The position numbers and the translations under genes are program-made. A model generated the notes under the pieces. It saw only the letters and a program-made list of their open reading frames with translations. It made no database searches and was not told the DNA's origin. This document shows positions 1 to 4,963 of a DNA stretch of 6,370 nucleotides, one piece after another (position 1 is the stretch's first letter; each line of letters starts with the position of its first letter). The DNA is from Nitrospirales bacterium (GTDB lineage Bacteria > Nitrospirota > Nitrospiria > Nitrospirales > UBA2166): assembly GCA_029261375.1 (NCBI GenBank), contig JAJDBL010000313.1, forward strand, positions 1 to 6,370, written 5' to 3'.

Positions 1-212
1 GCTTGGTTCTCCTTCTGCAAGGCTTGGACGGACGCCGTCGAGACACCAGACGAGGCCATGGACCGGGTTCCACTTTGCTGAACAGAAGTGCCGGCCATGT
101 TGGGACCACGCAGTTCGGGATCGTCAAAGCCAGTTGCACAGCCAACGGCAAACCCAGCCCAACTAACCACAACAAGCACAAGGAAGGCGCGCTGAAGTCC
201 TCGTAGTGTCAC
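1..212 (-). CDS. Putative outer-membrane lipoprotein, N-terminal part (runs off window)
   Basis: This minus-strand reading frame stays open to the window edge, so about 70 codons are visible. Taking the GTG at 212 as start, the protein opens with a classic lipoprotein signal peptide: basic n-region (R4, R8), hydrophobic core at residues 9-23 (AFLVLVVVSWAGFAV) and lipobox A-V-G-C with the acylated cysteine at 25. The residue after Cys is Ala, not Asp, which in Gram-negative bacteria favours outer-membrane sorting. The following ~35 residues are Ser/Thr/Gly/Gln-rich and look like a flexible tether, ending in ALQKENQ, which could begin a coiled coil. No family is recognised. The gene starts about 50 bases after the fumC stop on the same strand and may be cotranscribed with it. 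No good Shine-Dalgarno precedes the GTG. A TTG at 248 is an alternative in-frame start. The lipoprotein call is fairly secure; start and function are not. Confidence 0.7.
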   Translation of the reverse strand, partial: MTLRGLQRAFLVLVVVSWAGFAVGCATGFDDPELRGPNMAGTSVQQSGTRSMASSGVSTASVQALQKENQ

Positions 213-263
213 ATCGAACGGTTGAAACTGGATGATCGCGGCATTCAAAGGTTACCTGCGTTT

Positions 264-1748
264 CTACAATGGACTCTTACGGCTGGCTTTTGGCCGCGGT
301 CTTGTCATTTGCGCGGGATCTAAGAGCTGGTCGAGCCGTTCAGCCGGCAACACCTTTTTCGCAATGGCCACCTCTCGAACAGTCTTTCCTGTTCGGTACG
401 CTTCTTTCGCAAGGGCAGCCGCATTGTCGTACCCAATGACCGGCGCGAGCGACGTGCACATCGCCAAGCTCTGCTCAATCAGTATTCGGCATCGCTCCTC
501 ATCGACCTCGATACCTTCAATACAACGGCTCGCCAGATTCTCTGATGACGTCGCAAGGAGTTCTGTCGATTGCAGAATATTGTGCCCCATGACCGGCAGC
601 ATCATGTTCAATTCAAAGACACTCCCCTGCCCACCGAGCGTGATGGTCAGATCATTGCCAATCACATGGGCGGCGACCTGGAGAACGGATTCACAGATCA
701 CGGGATTTACTTTTCCCGGCATGATTGAGGAGCCCGGCTGAGTTTCTGGAAGTCGTATTTCTCCAAGACCGCATCGTGGACCTGACCCCAGCCATCGAAT
801 ATCGTTGGCGATCTTCGTCAGACTCACCGCAACCGTTTTTAGTGCACCACTGGCCTCAACCAATGCATCCTGAGCCCCCTGCGCTTCAAAATGATTCTTC
901 GCTTCCGTCAGCGGAAAACCCGTCTCAGAAACGAGCTGTGCGACGACTCGTCGGGCGAAGTCGGCATGCGTATTCAACCCCGTTCCCACCGCGGTTCCAC
1001 CAATCGCTAATTCACCCACGACGGGAATGACGTGTTCCACACGTGAAATTGCTAGTTCGACCTGTCGTGCATACCCACTAAACTCTTGGCCAAGCGCAAT
1101 CGGCGTGGCATCTTGAAGGTGTGTCCGTCCAATCTTGATCACGGATGCAAACGCCTTGCTTTTATCCGATAGAGCGCGATGCAGATGACGAAGACCAGGA
1201 AGAAGTCGATTCACCATGGCGTCAATGGTGGCGAGATGGATAGTCGTGGGAATCACGTCGTTACTTGACTGTCCTTGATTCACGTGGTCGTTTGGATGGA
1301 TGTTTTTCACTTGATATCGTTTCTTGGCTGCGATCTCAGCCGCACGATTCGCAATGACCTCGTTGGCGTTCATATTCGTCGAGGTCCCTGATCCAGTCTG
1401 AAAAATATCGATTGGAAAATGATCGTCCAACTTATTTTCCGCCACCTCTCGCGCAGCCTCCGCGATGGCTTTGCTCACTGACGCATCAATGATTCCAAGC
1501 TCCCCATTGACTCGTGACGCGGCCCATTTGAGGAGGCCAAGCATCCGAATAAAGCTTGGAGGAAAACGCAGTCCGCTGATGGGAAAGTTCTCAATCGCCC
1601 TCGCGGTCTGTGCCCCGTAATACGCGCGAGAAGGCACACGCATTTCTCCCATCGAGTCCTTCTCAATCCGTGTACCAGACGCCGCTGATCGCCCCTTTGC
1701 CGCACCGGGTTTCGTTTTAGCTTTTTTGCTGGTCAATGTTGTTTTCAT
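264..1748 (-). CDS. fumC: Class II fumarate hydratase (fumarase C)
   Basis: Catalyses the reversible hydration of fumarate to malate in the (oxidative or reductive) TCA cycle, as a cytosolic homotetramer that needs no iron-sulfur cluster. The 494-residue product shows the fumarase/aspartase superfamily blocks in order: YYGAQT (43-48), TGSGTSTNMNANE (118-130), HPNDHVNQGQSSND (151-164), GRTHLQDATP (207-216, with the family's catalytic-site His at 210), GGTAVGTGLN (250-259) and the signature GSSIMPGKVNP (339-349) carrying the catalytic serine. HPND and LQDATP favour fumarase over aspartase, which usually has YPND and LQDAVP. It is about 25 residues longer than E. coli FumC, because of a Lys/Ala-rich, probably disordered N-terminus (1-27). 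The ATG start is supported by AGGTGG at 1753-1758. A lipoprotein gene follows on the same strand. The upstream neighbour is also on the minus strand, but a palindromic repeat and a likely terminator intervene, so fumC probably has its own promoter within 1749-1900. Confidence 0.96.
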   Translation of the reverse strand: MKTTLTSKKAKTKPGAAKGRSAASGTRIEKDSMGEMRVPSRAYYGAQTARAIENFPISGLRFPPSFIRMLGLLKWAASRVNGELGIIDASVSKAIAEAAREVAENKLDDHFPIDIFQTGSGTSTNMNANEVIANRAAEIAAKKRYQVKNIHPNDHVNQGQSSNDVIPTTIHLATIDAMVNRLLPGLRHLHRALSDKSKAFASVIKIGRTHLQDATPIALGQEFSGYARQVELAISRVEHVIPVVGELAIGGTAVGTGLNTHADFARRVVAQLVSETGFPLTEAKNHFEAQGAQDALVEASGALKTVAVSLTKIANDIRWLGSGPRCGLGEIRLPETQPGSSIMPGKVNPVICESVLQVAAHVIGNDLTITLGGQGSVFELNMMLPVMGHNILQSTELLATSSENLASRCIEGIEVDEERCRILIEQSLAMCTSLAPVIGYDNAAALAKEAYRTGKTVREVAIAKKVLPAERLDQLLDPAQMTRPRPKASRKSPL

Positions 1749-1900
1749 CCATCCACCTAATTATCTGTACTCACCGCGTACACACAATTGACGCGCATCA
1801 GCACTCTCTTTTTTAGTTGATCAATAATATTTCTTGAAACAAGTGACGCTTATACCGTTTTCTATTCGGATTGTATGGCAAGGTCAGCTCGCATGGCCTA

Positions 1901-2024
1901 AGCAGGATGTTCAAAAAGTCTGTCCAGCGAGGCCGCAGCAAGCGAGAAGGCGAAGCGTACTACTGTACGTCGAGCCTTCGCGCGATGCGAGAACGAAGCT
2001 GGAAGACATTTTGAGCATTCTACT
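1901..2024. repeat. Imperfect palindromic intergenic repeat, copy 1
   Basis: A ~124-bp element whose ends are inverted: 1901-1916 pairs with 2009-2024 at 13 of 16 positions. Further in, GTCTGTCCAGC (1918-1928) faces GCTGGAAGAC (1998-2007). At the centre AAGGC (1947-1951) faces GCCTT (1974-1978), and CGTAC (1956-1960) faces GTACG (1965-1969) around a TACT loop. The core from 1922 to about 2011 is roughly 80% identical to the second copy at 3321-3446, so this is a dispersed family and not a one-off hairpin. It has no coding capacity of its own. The last two bases fall inside the stop codon of the PilZ-like gene. I recall similar elements as frequent in Nitrospira genomes, but cannot verify that here. 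It could be a REP/BIME-like element or a relic of a non-autonomous transposon; no target duplication is evident. Confidence 0.85.
1913..2007 (-). terminator. Possible Rho-independent terminator of the PilZ-like gene, formed by the repeat
   Basis: Read on the minus strand, the RNA leaving the PilZ-like gene forms GTCTTCCAGC (from 2007-1998) pairing with GCTGGACAGAC (from 1928-1918), followed immediately by five T residues (1917-1913). A smaller hairpin lies inside the long loop. The large loop makes this an unusual terminator, but the placement right after the stop codon fits transcription termination before fumC. Inferred from base pairing only. Confidence 0.4.
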
Positions 2025-2421
2025 AATAGGAGCGGAGGGTAAAGTCCAGATAATCGTACAACCACGGGTTAGTCGCTTTGGTGGGAATGTCATCCCAGGC
2101 GACCCCAAAGAGGAACCCTTTTTTCCCTTTACTCTGATCATCCCGCACCCAAGCGACTTTTCCCGCCATGGTTTCCTGTCCTTTTTTTCCATCACGATGC
2201 GAGAACGCCATGGTCACGGTGACAGGGTTATGAAGCGGAATCCGCGTACTCGTCCGAAAGCCTGCTCCGCTCCGGTTCGCGTTCTGGAGCATAGCCTCTA
2301 CATCTTTTCCGTTTGTGTTCTGCTTTGCGCTAGGGGAGGCGTTCGGTGTCATTTTTTGCACTGAGACAACGGTTTTTGTGAGTTTAGTGTGCGGTTGTGT
2401 TCCTTTTTTGAAGATATCCAT
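2023..2421 (-). CDS. Small PilZ-like domain protein
   Basis: A 132-residue soluble protein. PilZ domains bind cyclic di-GMP through an RxxxR arm and a [D/N]xSxxG motif on the following strand. Here the second motif is visible as N49-R-S51-G-A-G54, followed by beta-strand-like segments FRTSTRIPLHNPVTVTM (55-71), AGKVAWVRD (86-94) and FLFGVAWDDI (103-112), in the arrangement of a PilZ barrel whose later strand typically reads GxVxW...GVxF. The protein ends in a WLYDYLDF helix-like segment. No RxxxR is visible in the first 48 residues, which are polar and Lys/Thr/Asn-rich. The protein may therefore be a divergent PilZ that binds the ligand weakly or not at all. The ATG is preceded by GGAG (2428-2431) six bases upstream, supporting this start. 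It is transcribed divergently from the RNase HI gene, and its stop overlaps repeat copy 1. The domain call is moderately sure; the cellular role is unknown. Confidence 0.65.
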   Translation of the reverse strand: MDIFKKGTQPHTKLTKTVVSVQKMTPNASPSAKQNTNGKDVEAMLQNANRSGAGFRTSTRIPLHNPVTVTMAFSHRDGKKGQETMAGKVAWVRDDQSKGKKGFLFGVAWDDIPTKATNPWLYDYLDFTLRSY

Positions 2422-2440
2422 CGCCTACTCCAGGGTGCAC

Positions 2441-2457
2441 CTAATTTGTTTAATTAG
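2441..2457. promoter_or_regulatory. Inverted repeat in the PilZ-like gene's leader, possible operator
   Basis: A perfect inverted repeat CTAATT-N5-AATTAG lies three bases downstream of the proposed -10 box of the PilZ-like gene, so it would cover the transcription start. Position and symmetry fit a repressor site, but no regulator can be assigned, and in AT-rich DNA such a palindrome can occur by chance. Confidence 0.3.
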
Positions 2458-2459
2458 CG

Positions 2460-2489
2460 AATATAATACATATTCCATGTTCCTATCAA
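2460..2489 (-). promoter_or_regulatory. Candidate sigma-70 promoter of the PilZ-like gene
   Basis: Read on the minus strand, TTGATA (2489-2484) and TATATT (2465-2460) are separated by 18 bases. Both hexamers are close to TTGACA and TATAAT, and the region is clearly AT-rich compared with its surroundings. Transcription would begin near 2453, leaving a leader of about 30 bases that contains the GGAG ribosome binding site. Confidence 0.5.
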
Positions 2490-2529
2490 CAAGATATTTG
2501 TGTTATTTCCCATTTTGATCCCCCACAGG

Positions 2530-2558
2530 TTGTGGATAACTCAACTGATGCGTATGCT
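2530..2558 (+). promoter_or_regulatory. Candidate promoter of the RNase HI gene
   Basis: TTGTGG (2530-2535) and TATGCT (2553-2558) are 17 bases apart, upstream of AAGGA (2570-2574) and the ATG at 2584. The hexamers are only moderate matches to consensus. The -35 lies within a short inverted repeat CCACA-GGT-TGTGG (2523-2535) and overlaps a DnaA box, so the promoter could be under protein control. Confidence 0.4.
2531..2539 (-). promoter_or_regulatory. DnaA box (TTATCCACA on the minus strand)
   Basis: The nine bases TGTGGATAA are the exact complement of TTATCCACA, the strongest E. coli DnaA-box sequence. Only this one good match was seen in the intergenic region, so it does not make an origin by itself even though AT-rich DNA lies alongside (2441-2520). 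Its overlap with the proposed -35 of the RNase HI gene suggests a possible transcriptional role. The sequence match is direct; function is inferred, and a nine-base match can arise by chance. Confidence 0.4.
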
Positions 2559-2583
2559 ATGCGCAAATTAAGGACGCAAATAT

Positions 2584-3213
2584 ATGGATCTTATTCTCTA
2601 CTGTGATGGCGCCTCCAGAGGCAATCCAGGACCTGCAAGCTACGGCGTCCTTGCCTGCCTCTCAGACGACACTGAGATTGGTCACGGGGGATCGTTTTTA
2701 GGCTCTGCCACCAATAATACCGCTGAGTGGCAGGGAGCGATAGGATCACTGCAATTTGCCCACGAAACGACCCAATCCCACCCCGAACTCGGGATCGAAC
2801 GTATCGTTCTGCGAATGGATTCTCTCCTCGTCGTCAAACAATTGACGGGGCAATGGAAAATAAAAGAACCTCGCCTTCGAGTACTCTACGATCAGGCGAG
2901 AGCCATCGTAAAACAACTCCGGGTCCCTATCAAAATGGAATGGATACCAAGGGAACAAAATAGTGCGGCCGACAAAATCGCTAACCAATGCCTTGATTCT
3001 CGTACAACCGATGGCCCGCGGTTTTCTCTGACACGCAGCCACCCACCACCAAACTCCCCGCCCTCACCAACACAGAAGACTTCAGGGAAAAAACGAGTCC
3101 AATGTTCGCTGGATGAAGAAACGTACAATGCGTTTCAGGAGGCGGCCCGTAAGGTAGGAACGACGACAAGCACCATACTTCTCGCCGCAATCAAAGACTA
3201 CTTACAGAAGTAG
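2584..3213 (+). CDS. RNase HI-family nuclease with C-terminal ribbon-helix-helix domain
   Basis: A 209-residue protein. Residues 1-140 form an RNase H fold that hydrolyses the RNA strand of RNA-DNA hybrids with two metal ions. The four catalytic acids are visible: D8 in CDGASRGNPGP, E48 in NNTAEWQG, D79 in LRMDSLLVV and D130 in NSAADKIAN. The NPGP motif and short form resemble the bacterial/archaeal RNase HI subgroup (YpdQ and the Rv2228c N-terminal domain) more than E. coli RnhA. A proline/serine-rich linker (about 152-168) joins it to residues 169-209. That tail has the pattern of a CopG/Arc-type ribbon-helix-helix: strand RVQCSL, helix DEETYNAFQEAARKVG, then helix TTSTILLAAIKDYLQ. Such domains dimerise and bind DNA; here one may tether the nuclease or make it a dimer. 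AAGGA (2570-2574) precedes the ATG. The gene is divergent from the PilZ-like gene and convergent with scpA. The RNase H assignment is firm; the tail assignment is probable. Confidence 0.9.
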   Translation: MDLILYCDGASRGNPGPASYGVLACLSDDTEIGHGGSFLGSATNNTAEWQGAIGSLQFAHETTQSHPELGIERIVLRMDSLLVVKQLTGQWKIKEPRLRVLYDQARAIVKQLRVPIKMEWIPREQNSAADKIANQCLDSRTTDGPRFSLTRSHPPPNSPPSPTQKTSGKKRVQCSLDEETYNAFQEAARKVGTTTSTILLAAIKDYLQK

Positions 3214-3320
3214 TCAGCAACGCAGGTCCTGAGTCTGCAGTGAGATACTTTGGAGTGACGAACTAGGCTTTTCATAATCCACCAGAACCTCCAGTCCACT
3301 TTCCGTCTAATCTAAGGGGT
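3214..3320. other. Intergenic segment after the RNase HI gene, nothing recognised
   Basis: About 107 bases between the RNase HI stop and repeat copy 2. I see no reading frame with a credible ribosome binding site, no tRNA-like fold and no simple hairpin with a T-tract. Termination of the RNase HI transcript may rely on the repeat that follows. Confidence 0.5.
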
Positions 3321-3446
3321 GAGGACTGCTCAAAATGGCCCGTCCAGCAGGGCCGCAGCAAGCGATAAAGGCGAATCGTACGACTGTACGTTGAGGCTTT
3401 GGCGCAAAGCGAGAACGCCGCTGGCGGACATTTTCAACACTCTGCG
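3321..3446. repeat. Imperfect palindromic intergenic repeat, copy 2
   Basis: Second copy of the element at 1901-2024, in the same orientation and about 80% identical over the ~92-base core (starting GTCCAGC, ending GACATTTT), with two or three single-base gaps. The palindrome is retained: GTCCAGC near the left end faces GCTGGCGGAC near the right, the central CGTAC/GTACG hairpin is intact, and the outer arms GCTCAAAATG and CATTTTCAAC still largely pair. Some differences between the copies are compensated, which suggests the fold matters. It lies between the convergent ends of the RNase HI gene and scpA, 11 bases from the scpA stop, where a hairpin could terminate transcription from both sides. 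There are T-rich runs (ATTTT) on each strand just outside the inner stem. Confidence 0.85.
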
Positions 3447-3457
3447 AGGGAAGAGAA

Positions 3458-4246
3458 CTAACTGCTAGGAACCGCCGCGGCAAGACTAAGAAGAATTGGG
3501 CCTTGTAGAGATTCCTGGAATGCACGGATTCGACGTTGTCGGATCAACTCAAGCAGCCCCAGAAACACTACAATCACAAGACCGAGGTCGGCATCAGCGG
3601 GAAATAACTGCGAAAACTCGACGGTTGCATCATCATTCAGCTTGTCAAGAATACAAGCGATTCCGTCCTTAACCTCCCACGTATCTCGATGAATCGTCGA
3701 TACTTGCTTGGTTGTCCGAGTCATCACGACCTGAAATGCATTGAAGAGGTCGTAGAGCGTCACTCCTTCAAGCGGCGTCGTGTCGGGACTCTCATCCACG
3801 TGAGGTTGCCGATCCCAGCCATAGACATCACGCCATTTATGTTGGTATTCCTCGAGTTGGTGCGCCACATTTTTCAATCTCAGGTATTCGGCAAGTAACG
3901 GTGAATCTTCATCAAATGGGAGAAGATCCTCGTCGAGATCGAGCGGTGGAGTGTCAGGAGTGATGGGAAGTAATTGGCGTGTCTTAATATAGATAAGGGT
4001 CGCGGTGAGGACTAAGAACTCCCCGGTCGCGGTGAGGTTGGGCTGTGTTTCGAGGTCTAAATGACCAATGTATTGTTCGGTAATCTTTGAAATTCGAATC
4101 TCGATGATATTCAGAATCTCCTTCTTCACCTGCTCTAAAAGCAGGGGAAGAGGCCCTTCAAACTGATCGAGCTTTACCTGATAGACGAACTCGGCTTCAT
4201 CCCCCTCTTCAGTATCAATGATGGGTCCGTGCTCGATAGACGCCAT
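3458..4246 (-). CDS. scpA: Segregation and condensation protein A (kleisin)
   Basis: ScpA bridges the heads of the SMC dimer and, with ScpB, forms the condensin that organises and segregates the chromosome. The 262-residue length is typical. The N-terminal SMC-binding region is diagnostic: VKLDQFEGPLPLLLEQV (24-40), then ISKITEQYI (52-60) and ATGEFLVLTATLIYIKTRQLLP (73-94). An acidic, Pro-rich linker (95-115) and a central helical region follow. The C-terminal winged-helix segment includes FSQLFP (211-216) and VVFLGLLELIRQRRIR (226-241). The family's usual FEGPLDLLL reads FEGPLPLLL here, with Pro replacing Asp. An in-frame TAG lies just upstream of the ATG, so this is the most 5' ATG. No strong Shine-Dalgarno is present, only GAAG within a tandem repeat that touches the start codon. 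scpB, often the next gene, is absent: a palindromic repeat and a convergent gene follow instead. The gene is divergent from iscR. Confidence 0.93.
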   Translation of the reverse strand: MASIEHGPIIDTEEGDEAEFVYQVKLDQFEGPLPLLLEQVKKEILNIIEIRISKITEQYIGHLDLETQPNLTATGEFLVLTATLIYIKTRQLLPITPDTPPLDLDEDLLPFDEDSPLLAEYLRLKNVAHQLEEYQHKWRDVYGWDRQPHVDESPDTTPLEGVTLYDLFNAFQVVMTRTTKQVSTIHRDTWEVKDGIACILDKLNDDATVEFSQLFPADADLGLVIVVFLGLLELIRQRRIRAFQESLQGPILLSLAAAVPSS

Positions 4247-4266
4247 AGTATCTTCAAGTATCTTCT
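4247..4266. repeat. Two-unit 10-bp tandem repeat abutting the scpA start codon
   Basis: AGTATCTTC occurs twice with a one-base spacer (4247-4255 and 4257-4265). On the minus strand this reads GAAGATACT twice, ending directly at the scpA ATG. It occupies the place where the ribosome binding site should be, and the only SD-like sequence available is the GAAG within each unit. The duplication is directly visible; any effect on translation is inference. Confidence 0.7.
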
Positions 4267-4419
4267 AGCTGCATGTTGAGAGAGGCCTGACACGCAAGGT
4301 CAGCGCCAGGAGCGTACACGATGTGCGTGAGGACGACAATGGACCGAGAACGCTCCGCTAGGCCAGAAGTCGTGATGAATCACCATCCATTTGCGCATGG
4401 GCATGGGTAAGATTCTGTG
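4267..4419. other. Divergent intergenic region between scpA and iscR
   Basis: This stretch should hold the scpA promoter, but I see no convincing -35/-10 pair on the minus strand. A 12-bp perfect palindrome GTGAT-GA-ATCAC lies at 4372-4383 and could be a transcription factor site; no family is assigned. A 34-codon minus-strand frame (4404 to 4300) lacks a ribosome binding site and is not called as a gene. Confidence 0.35.
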
Positions 4420-4449
4420 TTGACATGACTACCAACCCGATGGTAAAAA
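4420..4449 (+). promoter_or_regulatory. Candidate sigma-70 promoter of the isc operon
   Basis: A perfect -35 hexamer TTGACA (4420-4425) is followed after 18 bases by TAAAAA (4444-4449), a weaker -10 inside an AT-rich run. Transcription would begin around 4456, giving a leader of about 45 bases that includes the possible operator at 4464-4485. A good -35 with a weak -10 is compatible with a regulated promoter. Confidence 0.5.
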
Positions 4450-4463
4450 TATATGCGATCGAT

Positions 4464-4485
4464 TTGGTCGCCGATCAACTTGGTC
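4464..4485. promoter_or_regulatory. Possible autoregulatory operator of the isc operon
   Basis: TTGGTC-GCC-GATCAA (4464-4478) is a near-perfect inverted repeat with one mismatched pair. A second TTGGTC follows at 4480-4485, sixteen bases from the first. The site lies just after the proposed transcription start of a gene for an Rrf2 regulator, where binding would repress. Rrf2 iron-sulfur regulators commonly control their own operon, but the sequence does not clearly match the E. coli IscR type 1 consensus, so the assignment is inferred from symmetry and position. Confidence 0.4.
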
Positions 4486-4501
4486 CTACTTAGGTGTCCT
4501 T

Positions 4502-4963
4502 ATGATGAAACTCTCTAAAAAGACGGATTACGGGCTCATTGCCATGCAACATATGGCCTCCATCGAGCCTACTCGTGCCGTCAATACTAAAGAGATTGCA
4601 CATCAATACAATATCCCAGTCGAGCTACTGGCGAAAGTCCTCCAACGCTTGGCAAAAAGTGGTCTGATCATCAGTCAGAACGGACCCAAGGGAGGCTATA
4701 TTTCACGGCAAGCGGTGACGATTGCGGATGTCATCAGTGCCATTGAAGGGCCCATAGGCATTACCGAGTGCATGCATGAACCCGATGATGAGCAGTGTCA
4801 GCAACAGGTCACCTGCAACATACGTACACCGCTCCAATTTATCCAATCATCGATCGTTCGGTTGCTCGAGAGCATGACTATTGAGGACATGTCCGAAAAG
4901 AATGCCCTGATCTCGATCGATTCCATTAAATCCAATCTCGTGACAGAAGGAGCAACAAAATGA
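4502..4963 (+). CDS. iscR: Rrf2-family iron-sulfur-sensing regulator (IscR-type)
   Basis: DNA-binding repressor expected to sense Fe-S cluster status and adjust the isc operon. The 153-residue product begins [19 protein letters not shown], the Rrf2 start, followed by a winged-helix region with [30 protein letters not shown] (27-56) and the wing GPKGGY (61-66). Three cysteines (C90, C99, C105) are the likely cluster ligands. Their spacing, C-x8-C-x5-C, differs from the C-x5-C-x5-C of E. coli IscR, and the IscR fourth ligand His two residues beyond the last Cys is not present. The spacing is closer to that of RirA (C-x7-C-x5-C). Two ATGs stand in tandem. AGGTG (4492-4496) is five bases before the first and eight before the second, so the second (4505) may be the true start. 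The stop overlaps the iscS ATG by four bases (ATGA), indicating translational coupling. The ligand, iron-sulfur or otherwise, is inferred from context. Confidence 0.9.
   Translation: MMKLSKKTDYGLIAMQHMASIEPTRAVNTKEIAHQYNIPVELLAKVLQRLAKSGLIISQNGPKGGYISRQAVTIADVISAIEGPIGITECMHEPDDEQCQQQVTCNIRTPLQFIQSSIVRLLESMTIEDMSEKNALISIDSIKSNLVTEGATK

Noticed and set aside
3..206. Plus-strand open frame at the left edge
   Set aside because: It is antisense to the lipoprotein frame, which has a clear signal peptide and lipobox; the plus frame has no recognisable pattern.
1774..1795. fumC promoter TTGTGT-N16-GATAAT on the minus strand
   Set aside because: Transcription would begin at or within the ribosome binding site and leave almost no leader, so it is not called as a feature.
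1834..2364. Long plus-strand open frame across the repeat and the PilZ-like gene
   Set aside because: It is antisense to the PilZ-like gene, crosses the palindromic repeat, shows no domain pattern and has no ribosome binding site.
2441..2583. Replication origin (AT-rich DNA plus DnaA box)
   Set aside because: Only one DnaA box was seen, no cluster, and none of the usual origin neighbours (dnaA, dnaN, gidA, parAB) are in the window.
1901..3446. CRISPR array or toxin-antitoxin locus
   Set aside because: The two repeats are ~124 bp, 1.3 kb apart and palindromic, with genes between them, unlike a CRISPR array. The RHH segment is fused to RNase HI and has no partner toxin gene beside it.
4300..4404. 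34-codon minus-strand frame upstream of scpA
   Set aside because: No Shine-Dalgarno before either ATG, composition rich in His, Arg and Trp without a pattern, and it lies in a divergent promoter region.
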